A DNA stretch of 14,153 nt, taken from NCBI GenBank assembly GCA_041648505.1, contig JBAZOY010000060.1, positions 1-14,153 on the forward strand, written 5' to 3'. Shown here piece after piece: positions 1-8,401 of this stretch. The translations under genes and the position numbers were made by a program. Source of the stretch: JBAZOY01 sp041648505 (GTDB lineage: Bacteria; Desulfobacterota; Syntrophia; Syntrophales; CG2-30-49-12). How positions within the stretch are numbered: the first letter of the stretch is position 1; the number at the start of each line of letters is the position of its first letter. A model generated the notes under the pieces. That model had not been told where the DNA came from and did no database searches. It worked only from the letters and a program-made list of their open reading frames with translations.

Positions 1-169
1 GATCAGCGGTCATGATCTCATCGCTATGGGCTTTCGCCCTGGTTCAGTCTTTGGTGAGATATTGAAGGCTGTTGAAGATGCCCAACTTGACGGTGAGATA
101 CTTACCGGGGACGACGCACGCAGGATGGTTATGTCTCGCTGGGGGAGTGAATCTTCTGATTCAGGCTGA
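1..169 (+). CDS. CCA tRNA nucleotidyltransferase / poly(A) polymerase family, C-terminal end (partial)
   Basis: The 5' part is cut by the window edge. Reading from base 2, an open frame of 55 codons ends at TGA 167-169. It contains SGHDLIAMGFRPGSVFGEIL followed by an acidic helix (KAVEDAQLDGEIL) and TGDDARRMV. This is the pattern at the very end of class II CCA-adding enzymes and related poly(A) polymerases: (T/S)G-x-DL-x-x-x-G-x-x-PG-x-x-(I/F)-G-x-IL, then a 'leG.i.t.eeA' tail. Such enzymes add or repair the 3' CCA of tRNAs in the cytoplasm. Only the tail is visible, so the nucleotidyltransferase core and exact specificity cannot be judged. The gene converges on the dppF-like gene, with 63 bp between the two stop codons and no clear terminator there. 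Confidence 0.65.
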   Translation, partial: ISGHDLIAMGFRPGSVFGEILKAVEDAQLDGEILTGDDARRMVMSRWGSESSDSG

Positions 170-232
170 ACAGTGAAATAAGGTTTTGCTATTCCGAATT
201 CCGGCTTCTGATTCCCGGCTCGACAGGAGGTA

Positions 233-1219
233 TTAATTCTCAACTCCCGGAATTTTTTCGAGGTGACAGGCTACAAGATGCCCGCCATTTCTGTTTTCTA
301 GTACCGGTTCAACATTACTGCAAATATCCATTCTGTAAGGACAACGGGGATGGAAGGCACATCCCTGCGGCGGATCAAGGGGGGTAGGGATATCACCGTT
401 TAGTATCTTCCTCTCTCTTTTTCTTGACGGATCAGGTATCGGTACTGCAGCGAGAAGGATCTTGGTATAGGGATGGAGGTGATTTTCGTAAAGTTCTTTG
501 TTTTCCGCAAGTTCGACGATTTTCCCCAGGTACATCACGGCGATTCTATTACTCATATGCCGAACTACGCTGAGATCATGGGAAATAAACAGGTAGGTCA
601 AACCGAAGTCTTTCTGGAGATCCTTAAGTAGATTCAATATCTGGGCCTGAATAGATACATCGAGTGCCGAGACCGGCTCATCAGCCACGATTAGTTCCGG
701 TTTAAGGGCAATGGCTCGCGCAACGCAGATACGCTGCCGCTGGCCACCGCTGAACTCGTGGGGATAGCGTTTCATCTGTCCCCTGTTGAGTCCCACCACT
801 TCCATGAGTTGCGCTATCTTTTCCCGTTGCTCTTTTCGAGCAAGTGGTTCATGAATAACAAGTGGTTCGCCAATAATGCTTTCCGCTGTTCTTCTCGGGT
901 TAAGAGATGCATAGGGGTCCTGGAAAACGATCTGTACCCGTCGGCGAAAATTTTTCAATGCTTTACCTGAATAGGTGAGAATATTTTCGCCGCGGAAAAA
1001 AATATCTCCTCTACTTGCCTCTTCAAGCCTCATAATCAGACGTCCCAGGGTGGACTTTCCGCAGCCGGACTCTCCGACGAGCCCCAGAGTCTCTCCCCGG
1101 TAGATTTGCAGGTTAATTCCATCTACCGCCTTGACCACACCGTGCTGACCGGATAAAAATCCCCCGGAGAGGGTAAAATATTTTTTTAATCCCCTGATAT
1201 CCAATAAAACGTCTGTCAT
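233..1219 (-). CDS. dppF: Oligopeptide/dipeptide ABC transporter ATP-binding protein (DppF/OppF type)
   Basis: A 328-residue cytoplasmic ATPase that would power uptake of di- or oligopeptides (or nickel in some relatives) as half of a DppD/DppF heterodimer. Visible motifs are Walker A GESGCGKST (49-57), Q-loop Q100, signature FSGGQRQR (156-163), Walker B LIVADEP (176-182), D-loop SALD and the switch histidine H214. The oligopeptide-specific C-terminal extension starts near HPYT (249-252) and carries four cysteines (C287, C293, C300, C318) in the CAFHPRC...C...C arrangement typical of the family; such cysteines have been reported to hold an Fe-S cluster in some Dpp ATPases, and whether they do here is unknown. 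The start is ATG, 21 bp after the dppD stop, with GGAAAG about 13 nt upstream. Dpp versus Opp cannot be decided without the binding protein. Confidence 0.9.
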   Translation of the reverse strand: MTDVLLDIRGLKKYFTLSGGFLSGQHGVVKAVDGINLQIYRGETLGLVGESGCGKSTLGRLIMRLEEASRGDIFFRGENILTYSGKALKNFRRRVQIVFQDPYASLNPRRTAESIIGEPLVIHEPLARKEQREKIAQLMEVVGLNRGQMKRYPHEFSGGQRQRICVARAIALKPELIVADEPVSALDVSIQAQILNLLKDLQKDFGLTYLFISHDLSVVRHMSNRIAVMYLGKIVELAENKELYENHLHPYTKILLAAVPIPDPSRKRERKILNGDIPTPLDPPQGCAFHPRCPYRMDICSNVEPVLENRNGGHLVACHLEKIPGVEN

Positions 1220-1240
1220 CGTCTTTTGCGTTCTTTCCGG

Positions 1241-2221
1241 CTATGCATACTTCCAGCACCGTACCGAGTGACCGGGAGTTTCCTCCTTTAGTTCCGGCTC
1301 CTCCTCTGTACAAGTCTTCATTACATAAGAACAACGATCGAGAAAACGGCATCCCCGGGGAAGATTATGTAGATCAGGAACAACGCCGGGTATCGCCGTG
1401 AGACGACTATCCGCTCCTCTGTCTATCTTCGGGATAGATTCCATCAGGCCGACAGTATAAGGATGTAAAGGCAGGGAGAAGATATCTTCCACCTGGCCGT
1501 ATTCAACAACCTTGCCTGCATACATAACAGCCACACACTGAGTTGCTTCGGCAATTACCCCAAGATCGTGGGTGATCATCACTACCGAGGTACCGACCTG
1601 CTTTTTCAGGTTGTTTATCAGATCAATGATCTGGGCCTGAATGGTTACATCGAGGGCGGTTGTCGGCTCATCGGCCAGCATTAATCGTGGATTGCAGGAA
1701 AGGGCAATAGCAATCATTACCCTCTGACGCATCCCTCCGCTCAGCTGATGGGGGTAATCCCTGATACGCCTCTCAGGAGAAGGTATGCCCACAAGCTGTA
1801 GCATCTCGACGGCACGATACAGGGATTCCTCTTTCGAGAAATCCTGGTGTCGCCTGATAACCTCTACGATCTGCTCTCCTATTCTTAATACGGGGTTCAA
1901 AGAAGTCATGGGCTCCTGGAATATCATGGAAATTACTTTGCCCCGCATCTTCTGCATCTCTTTCTCTTTGAGACGGAGTAGGTCAATCCCATCAAACATG
2001 ATATTTCCGGAAACAATCCGTCCCGGTGGTGTCGGTACCAGCCGCATTATGGAAAGAGCAAGGACAGTCTTACCACAACCTGATTCACCGACAACACCCA
2101 GTGTATCCCCTTCGTTGACGACCAGGTCCACACCGTCGACAGCCCTGATGGTACCCTCTTTAGTTTCAAAGTGGGTGCTGAGATTCTTGACTTCCAAAAG
2201 CTTCCGTATTGTCCCGTTCAT
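1241..2221 (-). CDS. dppD: Oligopeptide/dipeptide ABC transporter ATP-binding protein (DppD/OppD type)
   Basis: A 326-residue partner ATPase for the gene that follows it. It has Walker A GESGCGKT (45-52), signature LSGGMRQR (160-167), Walker B LMLADEP (180-186), switch H218 and the C-terminal HPYT-type oligopeptide extension with cysteines C291, C297, C304 and C322. The pairing of GESGCGKT/LSGGMRQR here with GESGCGKST/FSGGQRQR downstream is the usual D/F division. The ATG is preceded by a good ribosome-binding site (AAGGGG, about 6 nt away). The gene is first in a two-gene operon. The usual permease genes and solute-binding protein gene are not upstream: that side has 180 bp of non-coding DNA and a phospholipase remnant. 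The ATPases must therefore serve a transporter encoded elsewhere, or the operon has been split. Confidence 0.9.
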   Translation of the reverse strand: MNGTIRKLLEVKNLSTHFETKEGTIRAVDGVDLVVNEGDTLGVVGESGCGKTVLALSIMRLVPTPPGRIVSGNIMFDGIDLLRLKEKEMQKMRGKVISMIFQEPMTSLNPVLRIGEQIVEVIRRHQDFSKEESLYRAVEMLQLVGIPSPERRIRDYPHQLSGGMRQRVMIAIALSCNPRLMLADEPTTALDVTIQAQIIDLINNLKKQVGTSVVMITHDLGVIAEATQCVAVMYAGKVVEYGQVEDIFSLPLHPYTVGLMESIPKIDRGADSRLTAIPGVVPDLHNLPRGCRFLDRCSYVMKTCTEEEPELKEETPGHSVRCWKYA

Positions 2222-2401
2222 TGATCCCCTTAGACCATTTTAAGATTCAATACAGCGCAAGATAACACAAGCAGTCCTGCATGTAAATATATTGCAGACT
2301 TAACCAATTCACTCTATTTTGGGGTATATTTCTTCTGACACGAAACAAAAGGGGGCGCACGTATTTTCTCAGAAAGGCCTCAAAGCCTTCCGTTACTTTT
2401 G

Positions 2402-2668
2402 CTATTTTGTTTGAGATAAGCGCTCTTTCGTTTTTCTGTAACCCAATTCAATCATCTCGGATGCCCGATAAAACTCCAATGTCCGGTATGCGTTCCTGGG
2501 AATTTCTATGAGGATGTCCGGCGGGTAAGCAGCAAGTTTTTGTCTTGCAATGGTACTCTGCATAGCATCGAACGCCTGAATGGCGATATCGTGCATCCCC
2601 CAATCTTTACCGCTGCTGATCGGCACGGATCGGTGGAGGTGGTTTATAAAGCGATTGATCTTTTCATA
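2402..2668 (-). pseudogene. Patatin-like phospholipase, C-terminal remnant
   Basis: An open frame of 88 codons runs from just downstream of typA (in-frame TAA at 2669-2671) to the stop at 2402. No ATG opens it; the first conventional start is GTG at 2626, inside the conserved part. The residues INRFINHLHRS, then AFDAMQSTIARQKLAAYPPD, then ILIEIPRNAYRTLEFYRASE, resemble the end of bacterial patatin-like (RssA/NTE-type) phospholipases, where AAYPPD...IP......F.....I is typical. The catalytic parts (GXSXG and DG motifs, oxyanion loop) are N-terminal in this family and are absent, so the product could not be an active lipase. No N-terminal half was found on the far side of typA (4475-4940). It could instead be a small free-standing ORF from the GTG, but there is no ribosome-binding site for it. 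Confidence 0.6.
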
Positions 2669-2674
2669 TTACCC

Positions 2675-4474
2675 TTACGATTTCTTTTTCCTTTTCCTGT
2701 CAAGCTCACTAAGCAATATCTTTCTTAAACGAATAGATTTGGGGGTTACTTCAACATATTCATCGTCTCCAATATATTCCATGGCTTCTTCCAGTGAGAA
2801 CTTTATGGCCGGAGCTATTGACGCTTTTTCATCTGAACCTGAAGCCCGCATATTAGATAGTTTTTTAGTCTTGATCACATTTATTACCATATCCTCATAC
2901 CTGGTGCTCTCTCCTATAACCTGACCTGCATATATTTCTTCATTTGGATCGATGAAGAATTTACCCCTGTCTTGCAGTTTATCAATTGAATAAGCAATAG
3001 ATGTTCCTGTTTCCATAGCTATCAACGCGCCATTTCTTTTGCCTTTTATTTCACCTTTCCATGGCTCATAACCTTTAAGCCGATGCGAAATCGTTGCCTC
3101 ACCTTCCGTTGCTGTTAATACAGGTTTGGTAAGTCCAATCAAACCTCTGGCTGGTATTTTGAATTCAAGATTTATTCTGTCATTCTTTGTCTCAATATTC
3201 AGGAGATCTCCTTTGCGCTTGGCAACGATCTCTATTACTTTTCCGGAAAACTCTTCAGAAACATTTACACTTAACAGTTCTATCGGCTCATGTTTAAACC
3301 CATTAATTTCTTTAACAACCACCTTAGGCTGACTTAATTGAATCTCATACCCTTCTCTCCTCATCGTCTCTACCAAAATAGATAAATGAAGAGTACCCCT
3401 GCCATAAACTATTAATTTATCTGATGAATCTGTTTCTTCAACCTTTAATGCCAGATTCTTCTCTGTTTCTTTAAATAATCTTTCTCGGATATGCTTTGAT
3501 GTAACGTATTTACCTTCTCTACCAAAAAATGGTGAGTTATTAATGGTGAAAAACATACTCATCGTAGGTTCATCTACCGCGATTGGTTTTAAAGCTTCAG
3601 GTTCTTCAAAATCAGCAACAGTATCTCCAATGTCGAAGTATTCAAGTCCCATTATGGCTACTATTTCACCTGATTTAACTTCTGCTTTGGTTTTTTCTTT
3701 GCCCAGTCCTTCAAAAAGATAAAGTTCTTTAACAACTGATTTATTTATTTGACCATTTCTATGAACAACAGAAACTTGATCACCCATTTTAATAATTCCT
3801 CTATGAACTCTTCCTACAGCAATTCTGCCTGTATATGACGAGTAATCCAAAGAACTAATCTGTAATTGTAAGGTTCCAGGGTTATATTTGGGTGGATCAA
3901 AATATTCAATAATAGTATCTAATAAATAGGTGACATCATCAGTTGGTGTTTTCCAGTCGGCTCCCATCCATCCTTCTTTTGAAGAACCGTAAACAGTTGG
4001 AAAATTGAGTTGCTCTTCTGAAGCATCAAGGGAAAACATCAGCTCATAAACAAGTTCATTTGTCTTTCCCGGATTACAATTTGGTTTATCAACTTTATTA
4101 ATTACAACTATAGGTTTTAAACCCAGCTCTAATGCTTTTTGTAAAACAAAGCGTGTTTGTGGCATGGGTCCTTCAAAAGCATCAACAAGTAACAGCACCC
4201 CATCAGCCATATTTAAGACGCGCTCTACTTCTCCTCCAAAATCTGAGTGGCCGGGAGTATCGATAATATTTATTTTTGTTCCTTTATATCTTACTGATAT
4301 ATTCTTAGATAGAATAGTAATTCCTCTCTCCCGTTCCAGATCACTTGAATCCAGGATCAAATCCTGCACTTCCTGATTATCCCTGAACAATTTCACCTGA
4401 TGTAGAATTCTATCGACCATAGTTGTTTTTCCATGATCAACATGAGCAATAATTGCAACATTTCTTATCTCCAT
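2675..4474 (-). CDS. typA: Translational GTPase TypA/BipA
   Basis: A 599-residue ribosome-associated GTPase of the EF-G-like family, linked in other bacteria to 50S assembly and stress or cold growth. It has normal TypA length. G motifs are G1 AHVDHGKT (10-17), G2 RGITI (50-54), G3 DTPGH (72-76), G4 NKVD (126-129) and G5 around GSS (163-165). The TypA C-terminal signatures are present (PARGLIGL, NMRASGSD, EYVEVTPKSIRLRK). Diagnostic stretches such as KLFRDNQ, NKVDKPNCNP, YGSSKEGWM and MFFTINNSPFFG read like Bacteroidota TypA; deltaproteobacterial versions usually have NKID with RP after it. The gene is visibly AT-rich, with A/T at most third positions, unlike the GC-rich kinase next to it. 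The Shine-Dalgarno is weak (AAGGA about 11 nt before ATG), also common in Bacteroidota. Horizontal acquisition is the simplest reading. Confidence 0.93.
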   Translation of the reverse strand: MEIRNVAIIAHVDHGKTTMVDRILHQVKLFRDNQEVQDLILDSSDLERERGITILSKNISVRYKGTKINIIDTPGHSDFGGEVERVLNMADGVLLLVDAFEGPMPQTRFVLQKALELGLKPIVVINKVDKPNCNPGKTNELVYELMFSLDASEEQLNFPTVYGSSKEGWMGADWKTPTDDVTYLLDTIIEYFDPPKYNPGTLQLQISSLDYSSYTGRIAVGRVHRGIIKMGDQVSVVHRNGQINKSVVKELYLFEGLGKEKTKAEVKSGEIVAIMGLEYFDIGDTVADFEEPEALKPIAVDEPTMSMFFTINNSPFFGREGKYVTSKHIRERLFKETEKNLALKVEETDSSDKLIVYGRGTLHLSILVETMRREGYEIQLSQPKVVVKEINGFKHEPIELLSVNVSEEFSGKVIEIVAKRKGDLLNIETKNDRINLEFKIPARGLIGLTKPVLTATEGEATISHRLKGYEPWKGEIKGKRNGALIAMETGTSIAYSIDKLQDRGKFFIDPNEEIYAGQVIGESTRYEDMVINVIKTKKLSNMRASGSDEKASIAPAIKFSLEEAMEYIGDDEYVEVTPKSIRLRKILLSELDRKRKKKS

Positions 4475-4938
4475 AAATTAATTTTCCTTTTTATCAAAAT
4501 AGAACACCTCGGTAAGGCTGTTAGGAGCTTATTGCATTCCGCTGATCAACCAATTCAATATTTGTTCTCTTCTTCTATGAAATTGCCGGTAACGAGAGAA
4601 TCAAAGCGATCGTTCTTATAACCCCGCGTTAGCAGTTTAAAACCAATTCTGTTTATTCTACTATACAAATGACGCTAAAGAAAGAGGCGTTAAAAGCCGT
4701 GTGCAATGTAGCAAACACAGCATTAATGTGCGCTTCAGAGGACAGGTTATATGGCTTAATTTTAATTTCCTTGACCTTATTTAACTCTACATACAACTCA
4801 TGATCTCATTCTTTCAGTTTGCTTAATAGATATTGTGTGAATTCGTATTCTACTTGTCCGTTAATAGTTCCTCCTCTTCTCCGCATACTCCAAGGCGCTG
4901 CATCCGCTTGATGGCCAGGCGCGCAGCATGATCCTCAT
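4475..4938. other. AT-rich intergenic stretch between typA and the hybrid kinase
   Basis: 464 bp with no convincing intact gene. The right end (4806-4938) holds coding-like debris on the minus strand: directly after the kinase stop, one frame reads RIDEDHAARLAIKRMQRLG and then GEEEELLTDK before a stop (4850-4852), and the adjacent frame then reads VEYEFTQYLLSKLKE to TGA 4806-4808. The two join if one base is added, as in a frameshifted gene end. A 44-codon plus-strand ORF (4669-4803) resembles nothing I know and has no good ribosome-binding site. The typA promoter must lie in 4480-4700 on the minus strand, but I see no clear -35/-10 pair. Confidence 0.5.
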
Positions 4939-7900
4939 CTATTCTCCATGAAGCACCTCGCACACCTTGGCGGCCAGGTCCTTCATGGAGAACGGTTTCT
5001 GGATGAAGTGCACCCCTGCGTCCAGCACGCCGTGGTGGGCGATGACGTTGGCCGTGTAGCCGGACATGAACAGGCACTTGAGGTTCGGGTAGAGGGACAA
5101 GAGCTTTTTGGCCAGGTCCCGGCCGTTCATGTCGGGCATAACCACGTCGGTCAGCAGCAATAAAATCTCGCCGGCGTACTTCTCGGCCAGGCGGATAGCT
5201 TCGCCCGGTGTGAGGGCGGCCAGCACTTTATAACCCAGTTTCTCGAGTATCATAGTGGTTATTTCCATGACCGTCGGTTCGTCCTCCACCAACAGGATGG
5301 TTTCGTGGCCCTGGCAGGATGGTATTACGGGACCTTCCTTCTGCATCTGCTCTGCCTTCCCTTCATGCCGGGGCAGGTATATCTTGAAGGTTGTCCCCTG
5401 ACCCAGCTCGCTGTACACATTTATAAAACCGTTGTTTTGCTTGACGATGCCGTAGACCGTGGCCAGCCCCAGCCCGGTTCCCTTTCCGACCTCCTTGGTG
5501 GTAAAGAACGGCTCGAAGAGTTTATCCTGCGTTTCCTTGCCTATACCGCATCCGTCATCGCTTACGGCCAGCAACACAAAATCACCCGGGACAAACCCCT
5601 CATGATTTCCGCAGTAGGCCTCATCGAAGATAGCCGTATCCGTTTCGATGGTGATCTTGCCGACGCCGGTGATGGCGTCCCGGGCGTTGATGCAAAGATT
5701 GGCCAATAGCTGATCGAGTTGGGATGGATCGAGTTTGACCGGCCACAGGTCTGCCCCCGGCAGCCAGGCAAGGTCAATGTCCTCGCCTATGAGCTGCCGG
5801 AGCATCTTGAGTATGCTTTCCATGGTTCTGTTCAGGTCGAGCACTACGGGGGCGATAGTCTGCTTGCGGGCAAAGGCCAGAAGTTGCCGGGTCAGGTCGG
5901 CGGAGCGCTGGGCGGCTTTTTTAATTTGCTGGAGATCGGCATGGAGCGGCTGGCTTGGGTCCAGCTTGTTCAGGGCCATCTCCGTATAACCCATGATCAC
6001 CCCGATCATGTTGTTGTAATCGTGGGCCACGCCACCAGCCAGCCGCCCCACGGACTCCATCTTCTGGGCCTGCTGAAACTGGGCCGTCAACCGGAGATGC
6101 TCGGTAATATCCCGCTTGACGGCCACGTAGTTGGCGATTTTGCCCGCAGCGTCGCGCACCGGCGAAATGGTCGCCTCCTCGGTGTAGAGCGTTCCATCCT
6201 TGCGCTTGTTGACGATGCGTCCCTGCCATGTGTCGCCTCTGGAGATTGTTGCCCACAGCTCACTGTAGAACGCCTCGTTCTGCCGGCCGCTCTTGAGGAT
6301 GCGCGGGTTTTGCTCGATGGCCTCTTGGCAGGTATAGCCCGTAATCCGTTCAAACGCCGGGTTGACATACTGGATGGTCCCTGCGGGGTCGGTCATGAGT
6401 ATCATCTCGCCGGCCTGCTCGATAGCTGCCATCAACCGTTCCCGCTCCGCCTCGGCCCGCTTGCGCTCGGTGATGACATTGAAGGCGGTCACGAAATACC
6501 CGTACTTCGGAGTGTATACCGAGATCCAGAGCCACATCTGCAAAGATTCAAGGAATATCTCGAAGCGTTCCGGCTGGCCGTCCTTGGCCACCCGGGCATA
6601 GATATCGAACAGTTTCGGGTCGGCCGTTCGTATTTCAGGAATGACAACGGAAACCTTCTTGCCGACGATATCCCTCAACCCCGTCATGGTCTCGAAGGCG
6701 CTGTTTACAGCCAGAAAAGTGAAATCATAAGGTCTGTCCTGATCATCAAAGTGCATTTGGCAATAGGCAAATCCGTTCAGCATGTTCTCGAACAAGGATC
6801 GATATAGTTTTTCGCTCTCCCGCAACGCCACCTCCGCCCGCTTAAGCTCGGTGATGTCAGAGATCACGCTCATAATGCCATTGATCTGGCCTCGGGAATC
6901 ATGGAGGGGCGCGGTCGAGACGCTGATGTCAATCGGTGAACCATCTTTTTTCCGTCGACGGACCTCAACATTAATGAACGCTTCACCCCGTAGCGCGCGC
7001 TCGCGCAACGCGCGATACTCTTCTCGCTTGTCTTCAGGAACAAAGGGGAGGAACTGCCCCAACACCTCGTGTTCTTGCCAGCCGAACATTCGCTCGGCCG
7101 CCGAATTCCACTGTGTAACGTTCCCGTCGGGATCCAAAGCGATAATGGCAAGCGGTGAAGAGTGAACCAGTGTCCGAAGGGTTTCATTCGATTCCTGCAG
7201 AGCCTTGTCCGCCCGCTTGCGCTCCGTCAAATCGAGAGTTATAGCGACAATATGATCTTCGGGACCGGGCAGCACGGCGTCGGTTACGAGGACCGGGACC
7301 CGGGTTCCGTCCCGCCGAAAGTGCTCCTTCTCATAGGGCACACACGTACCGCGCTCGCGCAGTTCCCGTATCGCCTGTTCGTCCGCCGCCAACCATTCGG
7401 GCGGCGTGATGGCCCGCCAGTCAACCTTGCCTTGTTCAAATTCCTTCCGCGTATAACCGATCATGCGAAGGAAGTAATCGTTGGCCTCAAAAATAGTGCC
7501 TGACGGGTCGACGACGACGATCCCGGCAATATTGGCATCGACAAACCACTTGAGGCGCTTGTGGGCGATGCGCATAGACTCCTCCGCCAGCTTGTGCTCG
7601 GCCAATTCTCGTTCCAATTCCCGGGTGCGTTCGGTCACCAGCGCGGCCAGTTCCTCCTTCTCCATCTGCCGAAGCTGATCCGCGGTCTTGATCTTGGCCA
7701 TGGACCGGATTTGAGCGATCAGTTCTACCTCGTCCAACGGCTTGGGAAGGAACCCCTCGGCTCCTGCCTTGAGGGCCTTGATACGATTTTCCCGGCTGGT
7801 CTTCAGGGCTGTCAGAAAAACCACCGGAATGAACCGCAGGCGCTCGTTCTCCTTTAGCTTCCGGCAGACCTCGAACCCGTCCATCCCCGGCATTACAATG

Positions 7901-8058
7901 TCGAGGAGGATAACGTCCGGGTTTTCGGCCAGCGCCAGTTCGATCCCCTTCGGCCCATTTAGCGCGATAAAAGTCTTTGCTTCCGGAAAGGCGTCTTTTA
8001 GAATAGCCTTCAAACTGGTCAGGTTATCCTGTTTGTCGTCAATGGCCAATATCTTCAA
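4939..8058 (-). CDS. Hybrid histidine kinase: REC - 4 PAS - HisKA - HATPase - REC
   Basis: A 1039-residue multi-sensor phosphorelay protein. It has no signal peptide or membrane segment, so it should be cytoplasmic. The N-terminal receiver (1-120) has phospho-acceptor D53 in LLDIVMPGMDG and conserved K106. A coiled linker (125-165) leads to four PAS/PAC units at about 165-282, 288-408, 415-533 and 540-655, each closing with a DxTERK/DITE-like linker. HisKA follows with H679 in GGVAHDYNN, then the HATPase with N-box N791, G1 DDGCGIG (834-840) and G2 GKGTGLGL (858-865), and a second receiver (918-1039) with D971 in LTDVVMPD and K1021-P. All catalytic residues are present. No output domain or adjacent response regulator gene is seen, so phosphate must pass to a distant partner. 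The start is TTG, directly at the receiver's first strand; no ATG or GTG is available in frame and the Shine-Dalgarno is poor (GAGG about 20 nt upstream), so expression may be low. Confidence 0.92.
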   Translation of the reverse strand: MKILAIDDKQDNLTSLKAILKDAFPEAKTFIALNGPKGIELALAENPDVILLDIVMPGMDGFEVCRKLKENERLRFIPVVFLTALKTSRENRIKALKAGAEGFLPKPLDEVELIAQIRSMAKIKTADQLRQMEKEELAALVTERTRELERELAEHKLAEESMRIAHKRLKWFVDANIAGIVVVDPSGTIFEANDYFLRMIGYTRKEFEQGKVDWRAITPPEWLAADEQAIRELRERGTCVPYEKEHFRRDGTRVPVLVTDAVLPGPEDHIVAITLDLTERKRADKALQESNETLRTLVHSSPLAIIALDPDGNVTQWNSAAERMFGWQEHEVLGQFLPFVPEDKREEYRALRERALRGEAFINVEVRRRKKDGSPIDISVSTAPLHDSRGQINGIMSVISDITELKRAEVALRESEKLYRSLFENMLNGFAYCQMHFDDQDRPYDFTFLAVNSAFETMTGLRDIVGKKVSVVIPEIRTADPKLFDIYARVAKDGQPERFEIFLESLQMWLWISVYTPKYGYFVTAFNVITERKRAEAERERLMAAIEQAGEMILMTDPAGTIQYVNPAFERITGYTCQEAIEQNPRILKSGRQNEAFYSELWATISRGDTWQGRIVNKRKDGTLYTEEATISPVRDAAGKIANYVAVKRDITEHLRLTAQFQQAQKMESVGRLAGGVAHDYNNMIGVIMGYTEMALNKLDPSQPLHADLQQIKKAAQRSADLTRQLLAFARKQTIAPVVLDLNRTMESILKMLRQLIGEDIDLAWLPGADLWPVKLDPSQLDQLLANLCINARDAITGVGKITIETDTAIFDEAYCGNHEGFVPGDFVLLAVSDDGCGIGKETQDKLFEPFFTTKEVGKGTGLGLATVYGIVKQNNGFINVYSELGQGTTFKIYLPRHEGKAEQMQKEGPVIPSCQGHETILLVEDEPTVMEITTMILEKLGYKVLAALTPGEAIRLAEKYAGEILLLLTDVVMPDMNGRDLAKKLLSLYPNLKCLFMSGYTANVIAHHGVLDAGVHFIQKPFSMKDLAAKVCEVLHGE

Positions 8059-8401
8059 AGTTTTAGTTTCGATAGAGCACCTCGCGTAGAATTATTCTAA
8101 ATAGTTGTCAATTGTTCTGGAAACGCAGCTGTCGAAGCCGCGGGTCTCGCAGTAGCCCTCGCGGCTGTTGCCTTTTGATATTCATCGCCTGAGCAATTGA
8201 ATTCTATATTAAACCTTCTTTCGCTCTCACAATTGAGACCAGACCTTATACAGCCTGTATAAGACGACTTGAAGTTTGTCTACGGGGCTGCGTACACCGT
8301 GCCCTCCTTTGTTGAGTATATGGGTGTAAATCATTATTGCCTCAATGACGCTCTTATAGCACAATAACTCCCGGATTGCTCGAAGGAAAAGGGCGCTGTT
8401 G
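8059..8401. other. Intergenic region upstream of the hybrid kinase
   Basis: 343 bp with no gene I can support. It contains an imperfect hairpin at 8136-8166 (7-bp arms AGCCGCG/CGCGGCT) with no following T-run on either strand, and the palindrome listed separately at 8245-8263. The kinase promoter should lie here on the minus strand, but I cannot fix a -35/-10 pair. Confidence 0.5.
8245..8263. promoter_or_regulatory. 19-bp perfect palindrome, candidate operator
   Basis: CTTATACAG - C - CTGTATAAG, a perfect 9-1-9 inverted repeat about 190 bp before the hybrid kinase start. The arms are AT-rich with no T-run after them, so this suits a dimeric repressor or activator site better than a terminator. 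No regulator gene is adjacent. The function is inferred from symmetry and position only. Confidence 0.35.

Noticed and set aside
197..254. Inverted repeat AATTCCGG / CCGGAATT at the end of the dppF-like gene as a bidirectional terminator
   Set aside because: The 42-nt loop is too long and the arms are short; only the T-run after the second arm is suggestive.
4605..4645. attC-like fragment (GCTAACGCGGGGTTATAAG on the minus strand)
   Set aside because: AAC and GTT are only a few bases apart with no L boxes or loop, and no integron gene is near.
4669..4803. 44-codon plus-strand ORF in the typA-kinase spacer
   Set aside because: No Shine-Dalgarno, no recognisable family, and sits in degraded AT-rich DNA.
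5719..6807. 362-codon plus-strand open frame
   Set aside because: It lies fully inside the hybrid kinase gene on the other strand and shows no recognisable motif; it is a GC-rich shadow frame.
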